Source: Lachnospiraceae bacterium
GTDB taxonomy: Bacteria; Bacillota; Clostridia; Lachnospirales; Lachnospiraceae
Reading direction: 5' to 3'
DNA length: 13,521 nucleotides
Assembly: GCA_024684155.1 (NCBI GenBank)
Contig: JAIKXK010000125.1
Location: 1 to 13,521 of the forward strand
The stretch's first letter is position 1; every line of letters begins with the position of its first letter. Below are positions 7,045-13,521 of this stretch, one piece after another. Under the pieces are notes generated by a model, which was given only the letters and a program-made list of their open reading frames with translations, had not been told where the DNA came from and did no database searches. The position numbers and the translations under genes are program-made.

Positions 7045-7054
7045 CAACCGGTTG
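7045..7054. promoter_or_regulatory. Perfect 10-bp palindrome upstream of the sigma gene
   Basis: CAACCGGTTG is a perfect palindrome 4 bases upstream of the sigma-factor ribosome site, in a short 84-base leader that is otherwise AT-rich. It could be a small operator or part of an mRNA structure. No known binding protein is implied by the sequence alone. Confidence 0.3.
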
Positions 7055-7108
7055 TTTTGTATTTACATCAATTAGACGAATAAGATTAAAAAATATCCCC
7101 ATTTTCGC

Positions 7109-7159
7109 AAAAAAATGCCTTCAAACGAAGAAATATTACAACTCTTCATTCAAAGGCAT
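7109..7159 (-). terminator. Intrinsic terminator after hemW
   Basis: On the minus strand ATGCCTTTGAATGAAG (7159-7144) pairs with CTTCGTTTGAAGGCAT (7130-7115) over 16 positions, with three G-U wobbles, around a 13-base loop, and it is followed by a T-run (7115-7109). It begins 18 bases after the hemW stop codon and separates the hemW unit from the sigma/anti-sigma unit. The plus-strand side has no comparable T-run, so it acts mainly for minus-strand transcription. Confidence 0.92.
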
Positions 7160-7177
7160 CTATAAAAATCTCCAAAA

Positions 7178-8335
7178 TTAGTCCAACAAAAACTCCGCCA
7201 TTACTCGATTAGAAACATCCATTCCTTTTTCGGTCAAAAAGATTCTACCCTCTGCTGTTTTAACTAAGCCTTCCTTTTCAAACTGTTTAATCTGCTTTCC
7301 AAATACGGCTTCCACTCGAAGTTGAAACTCGTCAAAAAACTCCTGTCTAACAATCCCACTATTCATGCGAAATCCAAGATACATATACTCAGACATAGCA
7401 TCTCTTTTTGATAATTCAATTTCCTCTATACGAGGAGACTCATCTTTCTCACATAACTCAATATAAGTACAAAGATCGCCCTCATTGGTATAGCGAACTT
7501 CATCTATTAAAGAGGCAGCTCCAAGTCCTACTCCAAGGTATGGCACTCTTTTCCAATAACCGATATTGTGCTTGCACTCCATTCCTTCTTTCGCATAATT
7601 TGATATCTCATATTGATGATAGCCTTTTTCCTCCAAAAGACTTTGTGCTCTTTTATATAGTTCATATTCCATATCACTATCAGGAAGTGCCACAGTATCC
7701 AAATCTTTTTCTCGAAGTTCTAAATCCTCTTTAAAACGCTCATAAAACTCCGTGCCCTCTTCCAAAATTAAAGAATAGCAGGAAATATGTTCCGGTTTTA
7801 AATAAGTAACCTTCTTAATGGTATTTGATAGCTTATTCCAGGTTTGGTACGGAAGTCCTGTCATAATATCTACATTAATATTCTCAAAACCTGCCAATCT
7901 TGCTTCACGATATGTGGTTTCAAATTTTTCAAAGTCATGTACTCGACCTAATAATTCTAACTCATCATCATTGGCAGACTGCAACCCAATAGACAATCGA
8001 TTCACTCCCATATGGCGATATATTTTAAATGCCTCAAGACTTCCTGTACCAGGATTACATTCCATTGAGATTTCAGCATTCTCATCTACATGAAAGTTTT
8101 GATAAATAGCATCAAATATACGTTGCATAAACACTACTTCTAAAAAAGTAGGAGTTCCTCCACCTACATAGATAGAGGTAATCGTCTCATTTTTAAAACG
8201 GTCTTTATAGCTTTCAATTTCTGAAATCAATGCGTAAGTATATTTCTCTCTAAGTTTTACATCATAATTGCCTGATAAGAAATCGCAATATTTACACTTT
8301 TGTACGCAAAACGGAATATGTACATATAATTCCAT
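7178..8335 (-). CDS. hemW: Radical SAM haem chaperone HemW
   Basis: Radical SAM protein of the HemN-like family. HemW members bind haem and are thought to deliver it to respiratory or other haem proteins, rather than oxidise coproporphyrinogen. The iron-sulphur motif is CVQKCKYCDF (Cys10, Cys14, Cys17 from the chosen start). It has the three cluster cysteines of CxxxCxxC but Phe where true HemN has a fourth Cys (CxxxCxxCxC), which is why I call HemW. The SAM-contacting GGGTP follows at 58-62, and a HemN-type C-terminal domain completes the 385 residues. I place the start at 8335: GGAGGTG (8341-8347) lies 5 bases upstream and the protein then opens MELYVHIPFC as in the family, whereas the in-frame ATG at 8362 lacks these supports. 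It follows lepA by 60 bases, a classic Firmicutes pairing, and ends at a strong terminator. Confidence 0.95.
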   Translation of the reverse strand: MELYVHIPFCVQKCKYCDFLSGNYDVKLREKYTYALISEIESYKDRFKNETITSIYVGGGTPTFLEVVFMQRIFDAIYQNFHVDENAEISMECNPGTGSLEAFKIYRHMGVNRLSIGLQSANDDELELLGRVHDFEKFETTYREARLAGFENINVDIMTGLPYQTWNKLSNTIKKVTYLKPEHISCYSLILEEGTEFYERFKEDLELREKDLDTVALPDSDMEYELYKRAQSLLEEKGYHQYEISNYAKEGMECKHNIGYWKRVPYLGVGLGAASLIDEVRYTNEGDLCTYIELCEKDESPRIEEIELSKRDAMSEYMYLGFRMNSGIVRQEFFDEFQLRVEAVFGKQIKQFEKEGLVKTAEGRIFLTEKGMDVSNRVMAEFLLD

Positions 8336-8395
8336 TATTGCACCTCCCCTAGTCATACACACATTCTCTTTGTGTGCCTTTTAATATGAAAAATA

Positions 8396-10207
8396 TTAAT
8401 CTTCGTCTAATTTCAACACAGACATAAATGCTTCCTGTGGAATTTCTACATTTCCAACCTGACGCATTCTCTTCTTTCCTTCTTTTTGCTTTTCAAGAAG
8501 CTTCTTCTTTCGGCTAATATCACCACCATAACATTTGGCAAGTACATCTTTTCGCATTGCCTTTACTGTTTCTCTGGCAATAATCTTAGATCCGACTGCT
8601 GCCTGTATTGGAATTTCAAACAAATGACGTGGAATTTCCTGTTTTAACTTTTCACACATCTTTCTGCCACGTTCATAAGCCGTATCCTTGAATACAATAA
8701 AGGATAAGGCATCTACCATTTCGTGATTAATTAAAATATCTAGTTTTACAAGCTCACTACGTTCATAGCCCTTCATTTCATAATCAAAGGATGCATATCC
8801 TCTGGAGCGGGATTTTAAGGCATCAAAGAAATCATAAATAATTTCATTCAATGGTAATACATATTTCAAAAGAGCACGAGACTCCTCCATATATTCCATG
8901 GAGACATAAATACCACGTCTCTCCTGACAAAGATCCATAATGGCACCTATATAATCCTTCGTCACCATAATCTCTGCATCTACCATAGGCTCTTCCATAT
9001 AATCAATTTCAGAAGGATCTGGTAAATTGGAAGGATTGGTAAGTTCAATCATCTCTCCATCAGTTTTATATACTCGGTATACTACTCCTGGTGCGGTAGT
9101 AACTAAATCAAGGTTGTATTCTCGCTCTAATCTCTCCTGGATTACATCTAAGTGTAAAAGTCCAAGGAATCCACATCGGAATCCAAAACCCAGGGCAATG
9201 GATGTTTCCGGCTCATATTGAAGGGCTGCATCATTTAACTGCAATTTTTCTAATGCATCTCTAAGATCAGGATATTTTGCTCCATCTGCAGGATACATAC
9301 CACAATACACCATAGGATTTACTTTTTTATATCCAGGTAATGCTTCACTACACGGATTAGTAGCGGAAGTAATCGTATCACCCACACGGGTATCACGTAC
9401 ATTCTTAATAGAAGCTGTCATGTAACCTACCATACCTGCAGATAATTCATCACAAGGAATAAACTGTCCTGCTCCAAAATATCCTACTTCTACAATATCA
9501 AACTCAGCACCGGTAGCCATCATCTTTACCTTGTCTCCGGCTTTCATCGTTCCTTCTTTTACACGACAGAATACAATAACTCCTACATAAGAATCATATA
9601 AAGAATCAAAAATTAAGGCCTGAAGAGGAGCTGTTGGATCTCCTTCAGGAGCTGGAAGTTCTTCAATGATTTTTTCTAAAACAGAATCAATATTAAGACC
9701 TGTCTTTGCTGAAATCTGCGGTGCGTCCTCTGCCGGAAGGCCAATCACATCTTCGATTTCTTCAATAACACGCTGTGGCTGCGCACTAGGCAAATCAATT
9801 TTATTAATAACCGGTAACACCTCTAAATCATGGTCTAGAGCTAAATACACATTAGCTAAAGTCTGCGCTTCAATTCCCTGTGCGGCATCTACTACCAAAA
9901 TAGCTCCATCACAAGCAGCTAAGCTTCTGGATACCTCATAGTTAAAATCCACATGTCCTGGGGTATCAATTAAATTTAAAATATATTCCTCTCCATCGGA
10001 GGCCTTATAAATTAAACGTACCGCCTGGGATTTAATGGTAATACCACGTTCTCTTTCCAAATCCATATTATCAAGTACCTGAGACTGCATTTCACGCTCA
10101 GTTAAAAGACCGGTACGTTCAATCAAACGATCCGCTAAGGTTGATTTACCGTGATCAATATGTGCTACAATACAAAAATTTCTAATTTTACTCTGGTCAA
10201 TGGCCAT
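8396..10207 (-). CDS. lepA: Elongation factor 4 (LepA) GTPase
   Basis: Translational GTPase that acts on the ribosome. Back-translocation and a role in initiation or 30S biogenesis have both been proposed. The 603-residue length is standard. G motifs are intact: AHIDHGKS (15-22), RGITIKS (54-60), DTPGH (81-85) and NKID (135-138). Domains II, III and V follow, and the LepA-specific C-terminal domain closes with KKKLLEKQKEGKKRMRQVG and a short acidic tail. The EF-G domain IV is absent, as expected. The ATG at 10207 has AAGGA (10216-10220) 8 bases upstream. It lies 17 bases after the aminopeptidase gene and 60 bases before hemW, with no terminator on either side, so it is probably co-transcribed with both. 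Confidence 0.98.
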   Translation of the reverse strand: MAIDQSKIRNFCIVAHIDHGKSTLADRLIERTGLLTEREMQSQVLDNMDLERERGITIKSQAVRLIYKASDGEEYILNLIDTPGHVDFNYEVSRSLAACDGAILVVDAAQGIEAQTLANVYLALDHDLEVLPVINKIDLPSAQPQRVIEEIEDVIGLPAEDAPQISAKTGLNIDSVLEKIIEELPAPEGDPTAPLQALIFDSLYDSYVGVIVFCRVKEGTMKAGDKVKMMATGAEFDIVEVGYFGAGQFIPCDELSAGMVGYMTASIKNVRDTRVGDTITSATNPCSEALPGYKKVNPMVYCGMYPADGAKYPDLRDALEKLQLNDAALQYEPETSIALGFGFRCGFLGLLHLDVIQERLEREYNLDLVTTAPGVVYRVYKTDGEMIELTNPSNLPDPSEIDYMEEPMVDAEIMVTKDYIGAIMDLCQERRGIYVSMEYMEESRALLKYVLPLNEIIYDFFDALKSRSRGYASFDYEMKGYERSELVKLDILINHEMVDALSFIVFKDTAYERGRKMCEKLKQEIPRHLFEIPIQAAVGSKIIARETVKAMRKDVLAKCYGGDISRKKKLLEKQKEGKKRMRQVGNVEIPQEAFMSVLKLDED

Positions 10208-10224
10208 TATTTTCTTCCTTTAGA

Positions 10225-11523
10225 TTATGCATTTAAAAATGCAGTCATCGCCTCTCTAATATAAATATAATCTTTTGCGCCCATTAATTCTCTTGCAGAA
10301 TGCATGGACAAAATTGGTACTCCCATATCCACCGTCTTCATTGGAAGCTGAGATGAAACAAAGGATCCAAGGGTACGCCCTCCCGGTATATCGGAACGGT
10401 TTGCATAAGTCTGATAAGAAATCTTTTTCTCATCACAGATACTCTTTAATATGGCAATCGCTTCTGAATCCGTAGTATAAGACTGAGAAGATGCTTCTTT
10501 AATCGCAAAGCCCTTTCCCATCATTGGCTGATTGGTAAGATCCGCTTTTTCTGAAAAATTTGGATGATAGGCATGAGCCACATCTACAGATAAAGCCATA
10601 CCACCATATACTGCTCTATTATACTCATCCTTTGTAAATCCTAAAGATGTATAAATCTTTTCTAACACATCTGCTAATAAGTGAGATTTTGCTCCCTGCT
10701 TTGTCTCACTGCCAATTTCTTCGTGGTCAAAGAATGCTGATACCTCTAAACTCTTTGCTTTCTCCTTTCGAAGAATTGCTTCTAAGGATGCACTGACAGA
10801 TGAAATATTATCGATACGGGCTGCGGATAACATATCCTCCTGCATTCCTACCATTTTCGGTTCACCAGCCTCATAAAGTCCAAGCTCAAAACTTAAAACA
10901 TCCTCTTTTTTTACCTTAAGTTCTTTTGCCAAAAACTCTATGAAACCTTCACTATTATCAGACGCACTTCCTATTGGCACTAATTGCGTTTGAAGATTAA
11001 AGCTCTTTCCCTTATTTGTTTCACGATCCATATGTATGGCTAAGGAAGGAACAATAAACAAAGGACGTTTACTATCATAGAATTTAATTTCCGGAGCAAA
11101 GGCATCTTTCGAACGAAGGGAAATTCTACCTGATACTGCTAATGGTCGATCTAGCCAGGTATAGTGAATCGCTCCACCATATACTTCAGTATTAATCTTT
11201 CCATATACCTTATCCCTTAAATCTGGATTGGATTTAATACGAAGATTTGGAAAATCTGTATGAGAAGCCATTAAACGGATCACCGGATCTTTCCTTTCCT
11301 TTTTTGGCACCATATTTTCCTTCTTTGGAATTCGAAACGCTATCACTGTAGTACCATAAGCTTCTACATAATAGTTTTTCTCAAACTCTGTCTTCCATTC
11401 ATCTGTCATGGAGAGTTTTTCAAATCCTTTTTGTTCTAAACATCTCTCTGTAAAATCAATTACATGATAAGGAGATGTTCCTTCTTCTAAAATGTTTAAA
11501 AACAATTCATACTCATTCTTCAT
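10225..11523 (-). CDS. M18 family metallo-aminopeptidase
   Basis: Cytoplasmic zinc aminopeptidase of family M18 (aspartyl aminopeptidase type, often annotated apeB), removing N-terminal residues, preferentially acidic ones in characterised members. From the chosen start it has 432 residues. The likely metal ligands and catalytic residues are His88 (ASHTDFPNLRIK), Asp238 (ARIDNISS), the Glu pair 268-269 (FFDHEEIGSETKQGA), Asp314 (SVDVAHAYHPNF) and His408 (SMHSARELMG). I prefer the ATG at 11523, which opens MKNEYELFLNIL, because the longer forms (11559, 11577) add a basic tail that only mirrors the end of the upstream gene and lack a ribosome site. GAGTG lies about 9 bases before 11523, a modest site. 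The gene overlaps the end of the diguanylate cyclase gene by 11 bases, so translational coupling is likely. Substrate specificity cannot be read from the sequence. Confidence 0.93.
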   Translation of the reverse strand: MKNEYELFLNILEEGTSPYHVIDFTERCLEQKGFEKLSMTDEWKTEFEKNYYVEAYGTTVIAFRIPKKENMVPKKERKDPVIRLMASHTDFPNLRIKSNPDLRDKVYGKINTEVYGGAIHYTWLDRPLAVSGRISLRSKDAFAPEIKFYDSKRPLFIVPSLAIHMDRETNKGKSFNLQTQLVPIGSASDNSEGFIEFLAKELKVKKEDVLSFELGLYEAGEPKMVGMQEDMLSAARIDNISSVSASLEAILRKEKAKSLEVSAFFDHEEIGSETKQGAKSHLLADVLEKIYTSLGFTKDEYNRAVYGGMALSVDVAHAYHPNFSEKADLTNQPMMGKGFAIKEASSQSYTTDSEAIAILKSICDEKKISYQTYANRSDIPGGRTLGSFVSSQLPMKTVDMGVPILSMHSARELMGAKDYIYIREAMTAFLNA

Positions 11524-13411
11524 TTTCTGTTTCACTCTTTTTCTTTCGTTTTTCTTCATACATGCGGTCATCCGCAATTTTTAACATTTCATCATGGGTG
11601 AAATTGTCATCCGGTGAAATATCTAAAACCCCAACTGATATTTTAATATCAAAGGGATATTGTCGAAGCATATTCATCTTTCGAACTTCTTTTTTAAGTA
11701 AATCCGCAAATGGAGTTTCTTTCTTTTCACATACAATAATGAATTCATCTCCACCAAATCGCATCGCTATAAAATTATCATCCTTGTAGTGTTCCTTGTA
11801 TGAAATATCCATAATTTTCTTAGATAAAGTAACCAGGCACTGATCTCCAGCTCCATGGCCAAAGTTATCATTGATGTATTTCATCTCATCTACATCGATA
11901 AATAAAAATTCCAGTTCCAGACCCTGATTTAGCACTTTTTCCTTAATTGGAATAGCATGGGTATTAAATCCATATCGATTAAATAAACCAGTTAATGGAT
12001 CTCTATCTGCTTTTTCACCAAGGGCCTTATTCATCTTCTCTAAGCGAATCTTTTGGCGAAGATTATCCATTGCCATAGCAAAAATATTTAGAGGTCTTCG
12101 AATCTGTCGTCTGGCAATCGATGGTTCAAAATTTTTCATTGCCAGATAACCTATTGGTTCTTCCATAAAATGAATAGGATAAAATAGCCATACTCTTGAT
12201 GATTCACGAATGTCTTTTGGCATCAATTCCCGCATTTCTATGGTTTTATAAATATGTTCCTTTTCATCGATAAACGGACGATTTTCGTGACATGCAATTA
12301 AATCTACCAGATGAAATGCCTTTGGTTCTAACATAGGTTTTCCATCTAAAATTGATGAAAAATATTGATGATACACAAAGACATAAATATTTTCCATGCC
12401 AAAGGATGCCGCATACTTTTCCACTAATTCAAAAAGATTGTAGGCATCCTTTGAATTAAAGAAATCCCCTGTCATTTTATCTAATTCAAATTCCACTTCC
12501 GACATACGACGATTCATAGAAGTATATCTTCGACGAAACATCTTTACACCTTCATCAGAATGCTCTTTGCAGCCACAGGATTCTCTTAGCATAAGTTCAT
12601 GATCTGAGAACAATACTTTTTGATGAGGCTTATGCTCAATTTCTGCTAACACATTTTCCATAGCATCTAAAATCATTTTATTATAATCTCTCGATACTGT
12701 AGTAATAGAAGGTGAAAACACACGAGAACTCTCGTTGTCATCAAATCCTGTAATGATTATATCTTCCGGAATATGAATCCCTGCAATTTCTAAAATCTCT
12801 GCACATCCAATGGCCATATCATCATTGGCACAAACAACTGCATCAGGAAGATGTTCTTTATCTAATAACAATTTCTCTGCACATCGATTTCCTGACTTCA
12901 TGCTCCAGTCTCCCTTGAAAAAAGAAACATTATCATGCAAGTTATAACGACTAATGGTATCTACAAAGGCCTGCTTTCTAATGTCTGCTTCATATCCTCT
13001 TGGACCCTCTAGAAGCATAATGTTTTCAGCATTGTGTACTGTAATAACATGTTCCACTATTTGACAAAAAGAATGATAATTATCTGTTCCTACCTGGATC
13101 GTATTTTCCAGAGGAACATTGATACTTACCACCGGAATATTGGCATTTCTCGTTAGCGCAACCACACGGTCTCTTGCTGTTTCCGCATGAATCTGGGAAG
13201 CCATAACTAAAACACCATCATATTCTTTGAAATTTGGCAATTTATAAATATCATATTCACCTATGACATTTCCTTCCTCTACAAGTCCACCAAAGCAGGA
13301 AAAAATATCAATGGCAAAGTCTAATTTATCTGCTGCTTCATATATTGCTGTGTATACTTTTTCTGCAATTTCTGGATTCCAGTCTGCAGTCAAAAAGACG
13401 ATTTTTTTCAT
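11513..13411 (-). CDS. LacI-type sensor domain / GGDEF diguanylate cyclase
   Basis: Predicted soluble enzyme making cyclic di-GMP from GTP under control of a ligand-binding domain. From the preferred start (632 residues) it contains three parts. A LacI/periplasmic-binding-like domain at about 1-275 includes ANDDMAIGCAEILEIAG and IPEDIIITGFDDNESSRVFSPSITTV and ends in RESCGC (276-281). A middle GAF-like or unassigned region spans about 300-455. A GGDEF domain from about 470 has DPLTGLFNRYGF and an intact RFGGDEF (GGDEF at 553-557). There is no signal peptide, membrane segment or LacI helix-turn-helix. The residues where an RxxD inhibitory site would sit read DDNF, so product inhibition through the I-site is not expected. 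I chose the ATG at 13411 because the longer in-frame start (13459) lies upstream of the -10 box of the likely promoter; GGGG about 10 bases upstream is a weak ribosome site. The ligand is unknown, with sugars the usual guess. Confidence 0.9.
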   Translation of the reverse strand: MKKIVFLTADWNPEIAEKVYTAIYEAADKLDFAIDIFSCFGGLVEEGNVIGEYDIYKLPNFKEYDGVLVMASQIHAETARDRVVALTRNANIPVVSINVPLENTIQVGTDNYHSFCQIVEHVITVHNAENIMLLEGPRGYEADIRKQAFVDTISRYNLHDNVSFFKGDWSMKSGNRCAEKLLLDKEHLPDAVVCANDDMAIGCAEILEIAGIHIPEDIIITGFDDNESSRVFSPSITTVSRDYNKMILDAMENVLAEIEHKPHQKVLFSDHELMLRESCGCKEHSDEGVKMFRRRYTSMNRRMSEVEFELDKMTGDFFNSKDAYNLFELVEKYAASFGMENIYVFVYHQYFSSILDGKPMLEPKAFHLVDLIACHENRPFIDEKEHIYKTIEMRELMPKDIRESSRVWLFYPIHFMEEPIGYLAMKNFEPSIARRQIRRPLNIFAMAMDNLRQKIRLEKMNKALGEKADRDPLTGLFNRYGFNTHAIPIKEKVLNQGLELEFLFIDVDEMKYINDNFGHGAGDQCLVTLSKKIMDISYKEHYKDDNFIAMRFGGDEFIIVCEKKETPFADLLKKEVRKMNMLRQYPFDIKISVGVLDISPDDNFTHDEMLKIADDRMYEEKRKKKSETENEE

Positions 13412-13448
13412 AAATCTAATACCCCAATAAACAAAATTATCCATAGTT

Positions 13449-13478
13449 ATGTTACCCATTTCTCTAATGGCATGTCAA
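13449..13478 (-). promoter_or_regulatory. Sigma-A-like promoter of the diguanylate cyclase operon
   Basis: On the minus strand TTGACA (13478-13473) is a perfect -35 box. TAACAT (13454-13449), 18 bases on, matches the -10 consensus at four of six positions. Transcription would begin near 13442, giving a leader of about 30 bases before the ATG at 13411. It is the only good promoter I see in front of the cyclase-aminopeptidase-lepA-hemW genes. Confidence 0.6.
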
Positions 13479-13492
13479 GAGGATTTGTGATA

Positions 13493-13514
13493 ACATTACA
13501 CTTATGAGTAATGT
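13493..13514. promoter_or_regulatory. Inverted repeat upstream of the -35 box
   Basis: ACATTAC (13493-13499) and GTAATGT (13508-13514) are perfect 7-bp inverted repeats separated by 8 bases, ending 15 bases upstream of the -35 box. The spacing suits an activator or repressor operator, but a remnant of an upstream gene's terminator is possible because the window ends here. Confidence 0.3.
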
Positions 13515-13521
13515 AAATACA

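Noticed and set aside
7178..8335. Calling this gene hemN (oxygen-independent coproporphyrinogen III oxidase)
   Set aside because: The fourth cysteine of the HemN CxxxCxxCxC motif is Phe here, which fits HemW.
8358..8376. Hairpin CACACA/TGTGTG between lepA and hemW as a terminator
   Set aside because: The stem is only 6 bp and no T-run follows it on the minus strand, so it does not look like an intrinsic terminator.
13412..13459. Longer start of the diguanylate cyclase at 13459
   Set aside because: It lies upstream of the predicted -10 box and adds residues unrelated to the sensor fold, which opens at MKKIVFLTADW.
1..13521. CRISPR array, tRNA or rRNA genes, transposase genes
   Set aside because: No regularly spaced repeats, no RNA gene signatures and no recombinase or transposase motifs were seen on either strand.

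Overview
The window is AT-rich and every gene I can support lies on the minus strand, so transcription runs right to left. DnaK lacks the N-terminal segment found in Gram-negative homologues, strong AGGAGG-type ribosome sites precede most genes, and a perfect CIRCE/HrcA system is present. The gene order lepA-hemW-hrcA-grpE-dnaK-dnaJ is typical of Firmicutes. Together with a GGDEF protein carrying a LacI-type sensor and a sigma/DUF4179-like anti-sigma pair, this suggests a gut or rumen clostridium, most likely Lachnospiraceae. The taxonomic placement is inference.

Right block (about 13520 to 7109): a promoter and a small inverted repeat precede a soluble diguanylate cyclase with a LacI-type sensor domain. 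It overlaps an M18 metallo-aminopeptidase by 11 bases. lepA (EF-4) and hemW (radical-SAM haem chaperone) follow, and the block ends in a clear intrinsic terminator (7109-7159). Spacing and the absence of internal terminators suggest one transcription unit.

Middle block (7024 to 5091): a TTG-initiated ECF-type sigma factor overlaps, by ATGA, a single-pass membrane protein that looks like its anti-sigma factor with a large extracellular sensor region. The pair sits inside the otherwise conserved lepA-hemW-hrcA neighbourhood. No terminator separates it from the heat-shock operon, so the sigma module may read through into hrcA.

Left block (5080 to 234): a sigma-A promoter (TTGACA, 17 bp, TAAATT) and a perfect CIRCE operator drive hrcA-grpE-dnaK-dnaJ, the HrcA repressor plus the DnaK chaperone and its two co-chaperones. 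A third, one-mismatch CIRCE half-site overlaps the -10 box. GrpE carries a 12-bp tandem repeat encoding Lys/Glu-rich units.

Below dnaJ (233 to 1) no gene is visible. The region holds a roughly 130-bp palindromic element with 18-bp perfect terminal arms, nested inner stems and possible AATAAT target duplications, followed by an AT-only hairpin with a U-run that is probably the operon terminator. The known gene families are ordinary. The points most worth a second look are the palindromic element, the sigma/anti-sigma insertion upstream of the heat-shock operon, the extra CIRCE half-site and the I-site-less sensor cyclase.
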